From positions 1 through 64,000 of the forward strand of contig NC_090161.1 in the NCBI RefSeq assembly GCF_017916325.1: 64,000 nucleotides of DNA, written 5' to 3'. Shown here one piece after another: positions 41,550-54,100 of the stretch (within the stretch, counting starts at the first letter, position 1; every line of letters begins with the position of its first letter). Below the pieces are notes generated by a model. It searched no databases and had not been told where the DNA came from. It saw only the letters and a list, made by a program, of their open reading frames with translations. This DNA is from Leishmania martiniquensis. Taxonomy: Eukaryota > Euglenozoa > Kinetoplastea > Trypanosomatida > Trypanosomatidae. The position numbers were made by a program, and so were the translations under genes.

Positions 41550-43352
41550 CTAGTGCCACTCTGTGTCTGTAGATGCAGTCGCACGCGCCGAGTCAGGTGA
41601 CGCGCTCAGACGCTCCATGCGCAACCTTTCGAGCTCGTAGACGGCAGCAATGTCTTCCGCTGCGAAGCTGGCACGCCCGTGACTTGCCGCGTGGGCACGC
41701 ATGAGCGCCATGGCAGCAGAAAAGGAGTTGTTGTGCAGCAATGAATCTCTATTGTTCCAGCATGGCAGGTTTTCCGAGAGTTCAAAAAGCGCGCGTGATG
41801 CCCTCTCCGACAATGTGTCGTCCATCTCTGATGATGCGTCCAGGCACCGGACGGCGTCCAGATAGTCTCGTACCGCGCCACTGCTAAAGTGGTCGGTGTG
41901 AGCAGCCTCTTGAGGGGATATGCTTGCGTCAGCACTCCACCGCAGTCTCGTGGCGAAGCGAAATAGCGGGTGCACGGCATCGGGTGCGTTTGAGGTGTCC
42001 AGGGCGAGCGCAGAGACGTCGACGGGCAGCTCCAGCGTTTGATAGGGATATTCGAGCAGCAGGAGCTGTTTGTGGACGAGCGCGAACATCCCCTCGTACC
42101 ACGCCTCATCCTGTCCGCTTAGTGATGCGCAGTCGATCGTCAGGTGAGTTCCGTTGGCCACCTGTAGAACGCCACTCTCGAGATAATTGAGCTCGTTGTT
42201 ATACTTTGGGGTAAGACGCCGCGGAGCAGGGAGCTGCAACGTGTCGCCTGTGAGCAGGATCTCAGCCACAGGGACGATCTCTCGCAACTGCGCGGACCAC
42301 TCCGCGACGACAAGGTTAGGGGAGCAAATAAGCAGCGGGAGGTCGCCAACTGGCATCGATGCACTGTGTGCATGCACTTTCGCACACAAATGAAGCAGCA
42401 CGTATTCTGCTGTCAGTGCGTCGCCTTTGGTCAGTGTCTCCGTAAGGTATTCAATAGCACTACTACGAGCCTCTGTGATGCGCGAGGCGATTAGCTCCGT
42501 CACGGCGATATGCCGGCGCACCGCAAGAGAGCTTATTGGCGCGTAAGAAAGACAAAGAAGTCTGCTTACAAGGCCGCGGGAGAGCTCCGTAGCATTCCAA
42601 GCACTAAATCGCTCGAAATCGTCGGCCTCGTTCACTGGGAGCTGGTCCTCGGGAAAGTGCTGGTAGCCGTAGAAATCTATCACGTCATTTATACGAAACG
42701 GGTTCTGTCGTGCGCCATCTCCGGTCGGCAGCAGCACCGTGACGACACACGCACCTTGAAGCTGAGGGCTGCACGAGGGATGCGGGAAATTCAAATACGG
42801 CTCAGCGCAGGACAAGGCTGATGACTTCTCCGGTGGGTCATGGGCGTCGCTCGTGTCGATGGTGTGCCTGGCGTGCTTCCGGATACGATCATCCTCTGTG
42901 CGGGGTACAGTGGCAGCTGTGGAGGCGTCGCCGTCGCGGTCGGTGCGCTTACCGAGGGTGGTTGAATGCGCCGCGTCGAAGCTGCGGGAGGGTTCATCTG
43001 CGGCGTAAAAGTGCAGGTTGCCAGGAACAGGGATCACATACAGCGAAACGGCGTCCGTATATTGCACGTCATCCCCATCCATCGCCTTGCGCGGCCCCCC
43101 GCATGAGAAAAAGTTCTGGCCGGAGGCACAGAAAAGATGGAGCTCTGGCTGTACCTCCTGAATCATGCCGCGGCAGCGGCAGAGCTTGCCGATAGAGTGG
43201 GCCAGCTGTGTCGGTGGAAAGACATCAACTGCCGCCTTTTGGCACTCCGGAGACTGAAGATAGCTGTGAGCGTAGCGGATAGCGTCGGTAAGGGAGCCCG
43301 TAGCAGTGCTGCGCTCGCGCAGCAGCGCCTCCATTTCATGTAGTGTCGGCAT
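41550..43352 (-). CDS. MCM-binding protein homologue (600 aa)
   Basis: Resembles MCMBP (ETG1 in plants), a nuclear partner of MCM subunits implicated in handling the MCM complex at replicated chromatin. Recognisable blocks are RGMIQEVQPELHLF near residue 65, the INDVIDFYGY segment (the N..EV.EF.G motif), AEYVLLHLCAKVHAHSASMPVGDLPLLI, LQVANGTHLTIDCASLSG and LLEYPYQTLELPVDVSALAL. Two variable acidic/low-complexity inserts lie between. Length is close to the family (~600-650). The first ATG in frame is at 43352. Confidence 0.85.
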   Translation of the reverse strand: MPTLHEMEALLRERSTATGSLTDAIRYAHSYLQSPECQKAAVDVFPPTQLAHSIGKLCRCRGMIQEVQPELHLFCASGQNFFSCGGPRKAMDGDDVQYTDAVSLYVIPVPGNLHFYAADEPSRSFDAAHSTTLGKRTDRDGDASTAATVPRTEDDRIRKHARHTIDTSDAHDPPEKSSALSCAEPYLNFPHPSCSPQLQGACVVTVLLPTGDGARQNPFRINDVIDFYGYQHFPEDQLPVNEADDFERFSAWNATELSRGLVSRLLCLSYAPISSLAVRRHIAVTELIASRITEARSSAIEYLTETLTKGDALTAEYVLLHLCAKVHAHSASMPVGDLPLLICSPNLVVAEWSAQLREIVPVAEILLTGDTLQLPAPRRLTPKYNNELNYLESGVLQVANGTHLTIDCASLSGQDEAWYEGMFALVHKQLLLLEYPYQTLELPVDVSALALDTSNAPDAVHPLFRFATRLRWSADASISPQEAAHTDHFSSGAVRDYLDAVRCLDASSEMDDTLSERASRALFELSENLPCWNNRDSLLHNNSFSAAMALMRAHAASHGRASFAAEDIAAVYELERLRMERLSASPDSARATASTDTEWH

Positions 43353-46300
43353 CCCTACCACGGTACGTCAAGAAAAGGTCTCCACCGATGGTGAGGACGT
43401 AAAGGAGGCAGCGCGCCACCGCTCAAAAAGCAAAGCGCACAATTCAGCGCGGAATCGCTCGCCCGTTGGGGCGCTGCAGAACGCGATTACCGTCGGTACG
43501 GCCGCGACCAAAATGCACAGGAAGCCACCAAAAGTGCCGTCAGGTCAGCGAAATGGGAATACCTCCGGGAGGTGCGCAGCAATATTTAGAGACACTGACA
43601 GCGAGCTGGTTCCAGCAATTCTTGGCGGTAGTCAACAGCGAAGGAAGAGGTCGTTCTCTTAAGGTCGACGCCGTCGTGATAAAGTGTCGGCTGACGCTGT
43701 CTTCACAAGCACAGCGCAACGACGGAACGCACTCGAGCACAGATAAGGAGAGGGGTCGCAAAAGGGGGGTGATGGCGCACTCAAGAGGGAAAGGGGCCAT
43801 CATGCGGTTGCTGAGACGCTCTGGCCAGAGGAAGCACCGGCAGAGGTATGAGCATCTCTGATGCAGTGGAGGAGTGTGGCCAGAAGACACCCTTTAGGCC
43901 GTCCTGGCAAGGAACGAGTTCATGATGTTCTTTGTTGTCTCGTTCGAGGCCCCTTCGTATACCACCTCCGCCATCCGGTGCTGTCTGCACCCATCTGCGG
44001 CAGTATTACGGTGGCCATGGAGAAGAACCCATGCCGAGCCCCTGGTGAATGGAATGAGCAGCGTCCCGGACTCTCACCCGTACGGGTGTGCCTCCGATGC
44101 CTGTGTTCCTCGTTCCTCGCACCTCACTACGAGTGCACATTTGCCTGCCGTGTGCGTTGGGGAGGGGGGAGAGGGGGGAGGACGGACGGACATGGACGGC
44201 GACAGCAGAGAGAGAGACCGCAAACACCCCTCCTCTTGACAGAGTCGTTCGCGGCAGCGGAAAAACTGCACATGGCAACTGTTAGATAGTCAGAGGGAAG
44301 TCAAAGGAGGGCGGAAGGGGTCGGCGAACGTGGCGAACGCACACACGCAGAAAGGGCACGAGCGGAGGTGACGACATACATGCGCGCCACAACGTACAAC
44401 AGAGAGCGGATGAAACGAAACACTTACGGCGGGCTCACCTTTGAGGAGAAAGAAGCGCGCAAAGGGACAGGTGCGCGAGCGCGCACGAAGGATGGGTGGG
44501 CAAGCGGAACGAGGGTGAGGGAGAGAAACGTTCACAGGCACTTGTGCGCTTAGATGCCTGTGAATGTGGAGGCAACATGGAGCAGAGTCCACACGCACAA
44601 AAGACACACACGTTCAATGAAGGCCACAGACGTAGAGGTGATTGGCAGGGGGGTGGGAGAGCCGTGTCCATGATGATACACGTATCGTTGAACGCGTAGC
44701 GAAGAGAACAGCACCCGAGGCACCCCTTGACATTCCAACAGTAGCACGCTCGACGTTAGCGAGGAAATGGTCCCGGGAGGGCGGGAAGCGTGCAGGTAAT
44801 CAAGCGAAAGAGAGAGAGAGGTGATGTGTGTCTTCGACGCAGCTGGCAAAGATGCCGCGCCGTCACCCCAGACGCCAACTACATACCTACATAATGAAAT
44901 AGAAAGAGGGCGAAGCACAGGTGAGCGGATGTGTTAGAGAGGAGAAAAAAGTCCCTCCCACCCACACGAGAGGGGCCCAGCACCGCGCCACTGATCGGCT
45001 GACAGCAACTGCCGGCACAAGCACATACACAGCTACGCATCAAGTGAGAGGAACATGGAGTGGGTGAAGAAGACATGAAAGAGATGATATACCCAGCAGG
45101 TCGCACGCTAAAGCGTCGGTTATAGAAGAGCATGACAAAGTCCGCGACGTTTCGTTTGCTCTCTCGACGTACCCGCTCCCTTGCCATGCATCAGATGGGC
45201 TCAGCCGCGTTCCCATCCCGGTCTGGTGACGAGGTCCCACGCAGCGCGTGGCGGTGCAACTCAGTTGTAGAGACAGCCAGTGCAACAACGCACCGAATCA
45301 GGAGCGGAAGCATGGCCTTCACCTACAAGCACACCTATCACGGAAATCGCTCCCTGATGCGTCGCGCAGGGTAGCGCACAATGTCTACCGCAAGGAGAAA
45401 GTGACGGTCAGCTGCGATGCGTTCGCGTTGCGGCAACACTCTGTCTGTCACGTGGACGATACAGACGCTCTCGCCCAGGCAGGTCGCAGCGGCGAAGCCC
45501 CGTCTACAGCCTCACCGCTAAAATCCGTAACGATACACTGCCCTGGTTCCCTCGCACACCATCGGCACTTGGCTTCGGGTGGCTTTCCACCAGTGGTGCG
45601 GCACTGGAAAGGGCGTGGCTGAGGGGGAATACTGAGCCTCCCCAGGCGAAACCGGGTACGGTACCTTTGAGATACAGCGCTTCAGTGTCCCTCGGCAGAC
45701 CGAAGATAGCCAGCGAGAGGGGAAGAGGAAAAGGTGGTGGTGAGGAGGAGTACGTGAAAGGGTAACACAGGCGACGCGAATTCGTATGAGATGAAAAGAA
45801 GGGAAGAGAAACGGTGAAGTCCAAACGGGAGCCCACAACAATAAAAAAAATGCACCGCTAAGTGAGAAAATATGTTCACAGAGAAAAGGGGAGAGGAGCC
45901 GACAAAGGGCGAAAGAAAAAAACGGAGTGCGGAGGCAGAACGGTGCGTCTGCTGCTACTGCCACCCACGTGAGCGGCCTTCCCTCCCCCGCCTTGGCTTC
46001 TCTTCGCTCCACGACGCCAGTGGAAGAAAGGTGCTTTATATATATATATAATATGCAAAGCACCGAAGCCACAACACACAGGTGAGCAGCCGCATACGGA
46101 GGGGATGCCGCTTTCGCCCCTTTACCGAAGCATAACGGCCCATTACCTTTCGGCTATTTGTATGTTTGAGTGGGCGCCTGTGCACGAGGATGCCTCCGGA
46201 GTTTCCTTGCGTCCTCGCACCCTGCAGCGAAGCACGAAGGAGGAGTGAGAGCGTATAACGGGCGACGTGGCAGATCTACGGAGGCGCGATGGAGAGCAAA

Positions 46301-47252
46301 CCCAGACGAGGAGAAGGGAGGCGGGTGCCTTTTGATGTAAAGGAGCCGAATGCAGCGTCCATCTCCCCCTCCTCCTCTAAGAGTGAAAAGCAGAAAACAC
46401 GCACGCACATACTTGTGTGCACAAGTCCAGGACGCGAGGAACGAACACAGTGCAACACCGGCATCACACAAAGCAGAAGAGGAGGGAAGGTGCTGTGATC
46501 ACGACAATCCGAGCGCCACCAAAGCATGGCGCGCAAGTGCGCACTGCCTCAGGAGCTTGACCACGCAAAAACAAAGAGAGAGGGGGGGGCAAGCGAGGCG
46601 TCCTTTCCGCGCGCCGCATGCGGCTGATCGAATATTAAGCGATAGGGTCGAAGAATAGAAGAAGGGAAGATGGCACAGCCCACGTCTTTGGTGCGCACGC
46701 ACACCCTCCGAAATGCGCGCGTGCGCAGACAGAGATGCATCAGTGACACAAACAGGTTGTACCATGTGATGGGCCCCCCTACGATGAAACTCAGGCATAC
46801 CACACGCGCACTAACAAAAGGGAGCGGCCTCTCCACGCATGAACGGAGAAGGAACGCAGGGGCTCACATAAGCGGCACACAAGCACTTCCGCGCATTCAA
46901 CCAGAGGTGAGAGGGCTGAGCTCTGGAAAATAATATGATAGGCTCATAGATGACCCAGTGGCCTCCATTGCCCGTTTGCTGTTCTTTCGCCGTCAGCTGC
47001 TCCCATCACTCGAGGGCACGAGCGCCACAGCCCCGCGAGAACAACATAAGCACAAAACAGAGAGGAAAGGTGTCTTCGGGGAGATGAGAGCAACACATGC
47101 GGGCGATAACCCTCAGCCCCCACGTATCACAGGGAGAGATGGCATGTGCTGCGATGAAAAAGTGCTTCGACCACGCCACACACACAAGAAAGCGAGCGGA
47201 AAGATGAGGTCGATGAGCAACCACGGAGCGCCTACACGTAGTAGAACGTGCC
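43353..47252. other. 3.9-kb region without a supported gene
   Basis: No convincing gene on either strand. It holds long purine-rich runs on the plus strand (pyrimidine-rich on the coding strand) and an AT microsatellite (about 46037-46052). It presumably contains the phosphatase 3' UTR and the MCMBP 5' UTR, but is long for that alone. Open frames here are low-complexity and overlap on both strands. Confidence 0.55.
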
Positions 47253-48125
47253 TCACAGGTAATCACATCCCCTTGCGTTGTACAGATCCAGCTGGCTGTA
47301 CACCGAGTCGCACATCGAGAGGCTGTCAAGGAGCGGTAGCAGCAAAAAGAGCTCCCGGTCTTTCGGGTCATTAATCCATGTCTTGATCGGGATGGCGTTG
47401 CGTTGCTGAAACGAGTAGGCCACTGGGCTGTTGTCGACAATGACAACCCTCCGAAGATCTCGGCCGAGTCGGTGAAGATCCTTCACGTAAGAGCGTTCGA
47501 AAAGAGTGCAGTGCTCGCGAAAGAGACGCAAGTTGCCCAAAATGCCCTGCGGATCGATTTCGTCCATAAGTTTGTCACAGTAGGCGCGCATGCTCGCGGT
47601 GAAAATCACCACTTCGAAGCGGCGGCTGACAAAACGCAGAAAGTCTTCCAGATAAGGCCGGTACTTGACACTGACGGTGTACGTCTTCCCTTCGGACGGC
47701 ACAAGCAGCTTTTTGTCGTACACGACATCTGAGCTCGGCTGAAACGTTGAGTGCACCAGCGTCTCATCCACGTCTAACACCAACGTCACTTTTGGCACCG
47801 AGGCGAATGGTAGCGGCGGCAGCAGCGGCTTGACGACCTCGTCCTGCAGTAGGCATGGCGAGCAGTTTGTCGGAGATTTACGAAGCAAATCCAGCCGAGT
47901 GGTCGTCGTACCGTTGCGGCGATCCATCGGAACAATGCTGCGGTTGGGCAGCTCAGCCCCCACGCCTACATGCTGCACCTGCGTCACAATGTTCTGCGGA
48001 TGAGAGGCATTGACACTATTTTGGGTCGGAGAATTGCCTTCACTGCTACTCGACTGAAATTTCTCTCGATACTGCTTGAAGAAATTGATCGCCTCTTGCG
48101 TCGTTGGTTTGCGCGCCGCAGACAT
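47253..48125 (-). CDS. FCP/SCP-type (NLI-interacting factor-like) phosphatase (290 aa)
   Basis: A haloacid-dehalogenase-fold protein phosphatase of the CTD small phosphatase family. The catalytic motif VLDVDETLVHS (DxDxT, 118-122) is complete; later come RPYLEDFLRFVS, FEVVIFTASMRAYCDKLMDEIDP, the YVKDLHRLGRDLRRVVIVDNSPVAYSFQ motif and INDPKDRELFLLLPLLDSL, all typical. The first ~105 residues are serine/asparagine-rich and probably disordered. The targets in trypanosomatids are unknown; because their RNA polymerase II tail lacks the usual heptads, a classical CTD substrate should not be assumed. The ATG at 48125 is followed by MSAARKPT. Confidence 0.93.
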   Translation of the reverse strand: MSAARKPTTQEAINFFKQYREKFQSSSSEGNSPTQNSVNASHPQNIVTQVQHVGVGAELPNRSIVPMDRRNGTTTTRLDLLRKSPTNCSPCLLQDEVVKPLLPPLPFASVPKVTLVLDVDETLVHSTFQPSSDVVYDKKLLVPSEGKTYTVSVKYRPYLEDFLRFVSRRFEVVIFTASMRAYCDKLMDEIDPQGILGNLRLFREHCTLFERSYVKDLHRLGRDLRRVVIVDNSPVAYSFQQRNAIPIKTWINDPKDRELFLLLPLLDSLSMCDSVYSQLDLYNARGCDYL

Positions 48126-51100
48126 CTTGGCAAGAAACGACGAGTGCAGGAGGGGGGAAGCCAAAGGGAGACGTCACTTACAGGTGAGAACGTGGGGACA
48201 CGCGTACACCGACGTGCTGCACGCAGGAAAGAGCACAGATTATGGAGCGGCAGCGGCGATGCGGAAAACGCACGCAAGGCTGCGCCCAAAGGTCCGTCGA
48301 GGATGTGTGCGAGAATGCGGCTAGCTTGTCAAACGGGCCGCAGCGTTGGAGGGGTATAGATGGCCAGCCGAAGCCGCAATGCAGCACAGTAATTGATTCC
48401 ACCTTATGCAGCACTAGCGGCAAGTCCTTCTGGCCAAAGAAGAAGAAAAGGGTCGTTAGCGGCTCCCGAAGTGCCCACAGAAGGGGGAGGGCAGCACGAC
48501 AGCGACACACAATGAATAACCGAGGCGGAGATGAAGAGGACACAAAGAGTGAGGGAAAAGGGTGAAAGACGCGAAGAACACGCGAAGACACCAAAAGAGA
48601 GGAACACACACACACATACACAAAGGGAGCTGATCGCAAAGAGGATACGGCAATGTTGGCGGCACGAGTGCACTATCGAGCACAAAAGAAACGAAGACAG
48701 AGAAGGGAAGAAAAGGGGAAGTGCAGATGTCAACGGAACTCAAATGAGAGGTCGGACGGAAGTGGTAAGGGGGGGTATTGGTCGGTGATCCGCTCAGTGC
48801 GTGGGGCCTCCACCATCACGGTTGGAAGAACGTGGCAGAATATAAAACGAGTGAGATCGCTGTTGCCAGTATGATGACACTTGCTCCGGGAGGAACTTGC
48901 GCATACACACGCAGACCTCACGACAAAAATGAAGTTGGCGTCCTCCAAGTGCAGAAAGCAAACGGTCCAGAGAGATGCCGATTTGCGATAGAACGCGCTG
49001 GCAGAGATCAAGTGAATGAAGTCGGCAGCGCTTGTATACAGAGACACTGAAAAGCAGAGGAGGGTGGGAATAGGGGGGAGAGGGAGAGAGGGCAAACGCA
49101 CTTGCGTCTCTGTACGCCCTTTGCCTCGGCTCCTTTCCGCGTGGCAAAGGGCCTAAAAGAAAGACGAGGGATGTGGCTGTTAGCTACTCTGTGCGTCTAT
49201 AGGAGAGGGGGGCGGGGGGGACCTGAATAAACTCGAGTGCGACCTGCGCGGAAGCGCGACGGGCGCACGGATGATAAACGTGTATAGAAGAACAGTGAAG
49301 AAGCACCGACGGAGAGGGGGGAAGGAGAGGGCACAGCGGCTCAAAAAGAAACACGCGCCGGCGTATGCGTAAGCGGGTTTGTTTCGATATCTCTGCCTGT
49401 GCGTGTGTACGCGTGTGTGTGTGTGTGTGCGTCCTCGGCGATAATGGCAACAAGCAAACACACACACACACACACGTACACACATGCACACCGAATCAAC
49501 GAGAAAAATAGGGGCACACGAAAGCGAAAGAGGAGGAGACAGAGGGGGGAAGGAGGAGGGGGGAGGGGACAAGACGAGCGAAGCACGAGCGAAAGACAAA
49601 GAGGAATATGCCCACCGTTTGGTGCGCGAGGCGTGATGGCACAAGTCAGACGGAAGAGAATGCGGGAGACAATGTCGAAGACTCCAACATAAAAGGGAAG
49701 AGAGAAGAGCCCATGATATGAGGCCAGAGGTAAACAGCATCAACAAGAAGAGGTACGCTACATGGCGCTCTCGATACGCTTCCTGGACACCCAAGGGATG
49801 CGTATGTGCCTCCCAGAGGTGCGGCCTGCTCGCTTGGTGATTTTCCAACGACTCCGCTCACTTGATGTAAACGAGGATGTATATTATCGTAGGTTTTGTT
49901 AGGTGTTTTTATATGTATCCTCGCCGCGCGTGGATGTCTGCCTAGAACTCCTGTTCGAGCGCCGTTGCCTCGCTCTCTTTACCTCAACTGTCAGAGGCAG
50001 GTGGCAAGACAGGATGAAGAATAGAGGGTTGGTCGACAGCGACTGCTGTGGAGTGGGCAGAGCAGCACGGCTGTTGACGTGCCGCAGCCGGAATTTGAAA
50101 AAAAAGTCAGTTCCGATGGCAATCAAAGGAAAAGCGTTATCGCGCACGAAAAATGGTCAGCGGAGTTGTGAAGGAGGACGGCAGAAGAGAGCTGGCAAGA
50201 GGGAGGGCATCATGAAGACACATGGGGCTCGACAGTGTCAGGGAGGGCGTTCGCCACACACACTCCACAGGCTCGGCGATGCCGATTCCTGCCCGTGTCC
50301 GCAAAGATTCTACGGATGTTCACCAATTTCTTTCTGCTATGCTTTTGCTTTGTACTCGGTTGCTCTGCAGACGCTGAGATCGTTAAAGGCCCGCTTTTTC
50401 CAACGCGTCTCTTCAGCGGCGCAGTCTCCGCGCCATATATGCCCGCTAGCGGCCGTTGCTGCCGGAAACACACACACACACACAAACAGTGCCGGCCGCA
50501 GGGTTTTCTGCTCAGTACGTGTTTGCGGCTATTGAAATGCATGTGGAGAAGGCGCAACTGACGCGGCGCGGTGGCAGATGCACTCCGGGGGCAAGGTGAC
50601 TGGGGTGCGGAGTCTCCAAGTTGTTGCCTCCACCGCCGTGAGGACGGTGTGGATGGTCATGTGCGTGCAGGCCGTCGACTATGGGGCGCGCTCGCGGTCG
50701 CTGCAACGCCAAGTGGCGGGCTTCCCCATCGGACGCGGGGCGCAGCCGACGCGCCTCGGTGTGAAGCGAAGCTGAAATGGCATCCCCTCCAGGGCAGTGT
50801 TGCATCAGCGCCACAGGAGCCGCGCCAGACCGCACAGATGTGTATGTGTATATGATAGAGGTGCGCCGAATACACGGCTTCCTGAAGCCTTTACCTTGTC
50901 CAGTGCACCCCCCCTGTTCAGTGCGTCTATCGGCAGGCGGGCTGCTCCGGTGCCCTGCCGGCCAACCACGAAGGAGTTGCAACAAACGGTGGCGCACTCA
51001 CCGGATCGACTCAACGGTAGGCATTCGCGACGAGAACCCCAACGGTCCAGACGGGGGGAGGGGGTCGATGCAGAGCGCTCCATGTTCGTCACTGTCATCG

Positions 51101-54100
51101 CGCCCAATCGTGGAGGGGGGCGAAGGGACGGCAGAGGCGTTGGAGATCTTTTCATCGCCGGTTCGGCTGTGATCAGCAGTGACCTCAGCGACTGTGCCGT
51201 GTGTCCGCGCGGCCGAGCTCATGCGGGGTAAAACCGCGTCAAGGCTCGCGAGGGGCCACGCCAGCCATGTGCCTACGGAGGGCTCGCGCCCTTGTGAACG
51301 TCTGCCGCCTTTGTTGGCGTGCGGGGGCGCACCAGCGCGTACCGGATCGCGGCGTGCCGTCGGAGAGCTCCCTCAGTAGGGAGAGTCACCGCTCCGGCCT
51401 CAGCGCGAAACGAGTGATGACCGCTGTCGTGTGCATTGTGTCATCGCAGCGGCCTTCCCTCACACACCCACCTACTCCCCTCGGTGTCGCACTGCCTCGT
51501 GCCGGGGCCCTGCCCGCGCGGCGGTCGTGCTCCGCGAGCTGTGCTATCCCATGCGATGGGCTGCTGCTGCAAGTGACCCGCCACGTCGCATGCATAAGTA
51601 CACACCTCTTTCTTGGAGATAAGGCGCCCGCTTCGCGCTCTGCCAGCAGTTGCATGGCCCGGCCCGGCTCATCCCAAGCACCTCGGCGCCAGGTACAAAG
51701 CGCGGGCCGCTTTACGTGAGCCCCCTCGCCGAGCTGAACGGCGCACGCCATCCTCGCTGCGCCACGTCAGGCCGCGCCATGCTCGCTAAGGCGCAGGTGC
51801 CTCGAGGCGTGGCTCTTCACCTCTCGCACCCTCTCCTGCAGCGCTGGCGCCTCTGCTCTTGGCATCGGTGCCTGCAAAAGCTGCCGGTTGCATGTGGCTG
51901 CACGTAACACCAGCGCAAACGTGTTTTTTTTCGGTTGTGTGTGGGTGGGTGCGTGCTCCCCTTCCGTATTTGGTCTCCCTTCTGCGCGTCGTTCCTCCTT
52001 GCAGGGCCGACACGCGACTGTGGAGAGCGTCTCCGCTTGCCGCGCCCCTTTCCGTCGCTGCCGCCCGGCTGACCGAAGAGCGGGTGCCCAAGGCTGCCGA
52101 CTCCGTCCCTCGTGCAGTCAGGCGTGGATTGCCCATCACAGTGCAGTCGACTCGAATAACGATAAGGGAGGGAGGGGGAGCGCGTCGGAGCCCACCCGGC
52201 TACCCCCTCCTGAGCTGGTCCACCACAGGACGTCGGCCCGCGCACGCACACCAGGGCCGGATGCCTGCAGGCCGCCCCCCTTCGCCCTCCCTCCTACACA
52301 CACGCACACATACAGAGATAAACCACCTCCGGCTTACATCTGGCGGCCACCGTGCGCGTGCTCAAGGCACACCTACGGCACACAGAGGAGGGCTAGAAAA
52401 CGTTACCCCGGCGCTTGCCAGTCACTGTGCTCGTGGGAGCGCGATGGTGATGATGAGGTGTGAGATCGGGTCTTGACGGCTAAGCACACGCGCAGAAAGG
52501 GGAGAGGGCACAAAAAAACGTACCGCAAAGCAGCCGCGAGCATCCGTCGGGAATGTCAGGTGTTCTTCCGTGCGGATGTGGTTCGCTGTCCATCTCCTCC
52601 GGCAGTTGCAGCAGCGCTCACAAAACTTCACCACCACTACCCCCTCCTCCTTCCCCGCTAGCAGCAAAGAGTTGCGTGGAGGGAGTCGGTCGCTACTGCC
52701 TGTGCTTGATGCCCTGGAGAGCATTACCAGATGGGGCAGTTGGCAGCGCTCCGTTCCGCTTTCGAAAGCATGGTTGACGATGACGGGCCGGCCGGTGATC
52801 ATGGGGGAGGCCCACAAGGCCGAAATTGAAACTTGGAAAAAACGAGTGCAGTCGCGGAGAGACAGGGTGCAAAAACTGTAGCGGTGGACTCGCCGAGCCG
52901 CCTCGAAGAGAGACAGCGACAGAAGAGAGAGCAACAGGGGGGGGGGCGCTGACTGCCGCCGTTGGAAGGGGTATTATAGGTGGGACACAAACTTTGTGAG
53001 ACAGACAGTCGCGCCAGAACGGCAAACGGAACCGAATACAAAGGGCAGTTGAAAAGGGGCCTCAAAAGCGTCTTGCAGAAGAGGTGAGCCGAAAGGGAGG
53101 CGCGCCTGGCGCATGAAGCAAAAAGGTTAAGGGGGGGTAGATGTATGTTCAGGAAGAACCGTCTTCGCTGTGAGCACACGAGACACCGGTGTGGCCGTTC
53201 GTGGGCTGAGGGGGAGGGAGAGAGAAGAGAAAAACAGCAGTGGAGAGAAGAAAATGTGTTGGAGAGTGAATGTATGAGGACGAGCCTTGGCGACTGTACG
53301 CAGAATGAAGTGCCGAAACAAAAAACAGATGCATGTAATGCCAGGGGGGGAAGAGGAGGTCGTTTGTGTTGCCCTTCTCATCCTCCTCCCCTCTTGCCAG
53401 CTCGACGTCACATCGTGAAAGGAAAGGATTCAACGAGCACAGCGAAAATGCTCCGTCTCCACACACATACACACACACACAGAAGTTGACGAATAGGCCT
53501 CATCCACACACAGGTACAAAGAAACGGCACGCCGCTTCCGTCCAAGGTACCCCACAGCAGCTGCGCGCGCTCCGGCAGAGGCCGTTGTGCGATTGGTGAT
53601 GGCAGCGTGATGGCCCACATTGCAGCACGAACGGAGGTGAAATGTGGAGCGAGCGATGTGGGGCCCCATAAGAAATGCGAGAAGGTCACCATGAGGTGTC
53701 CCGCCAGGCACATACACAACGCCGCCCGGGAGATTGACAGGGCGCTGCGGGGAGAGATGGGAAGCGAGAGTGAGAGCTGCCCGCGGGTGGTTAAGGACGA
53801 GGCGTGGATGGAGGAGGAGGAGGAGGGGTGCAGAAGCGCAGCATGCCAAGAGGCAGGGAGCGCGGAGAAGGAAGCGGCGGCCTTTTCCGATAAAAGTAAC
53901 GATAGAACACAAAGGGGCCAGCGCGAACACAAACAGCAGAAGAGAAAAAAAAAGAAAAATGTGAACGCCATCGCGCAGTGGCCACACGGAAAGTCGGGCA
54001 AATTTCGACTGCCACGCAAACGGAAACAAAAAGAAAAGCGGAAGTACGGATAGAAAAAAAGATCCGTAGGGCTCTCCTCCCCTCTCCCGCGCCACTCCCC

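Noticed and set aside
49180..49848. 222-codon minus-strand frame rich in Cys, Ser, Pro and Leu
   Set aside because: Low-complexity translation of purine/pyrimidine and CA-repeat DNA.
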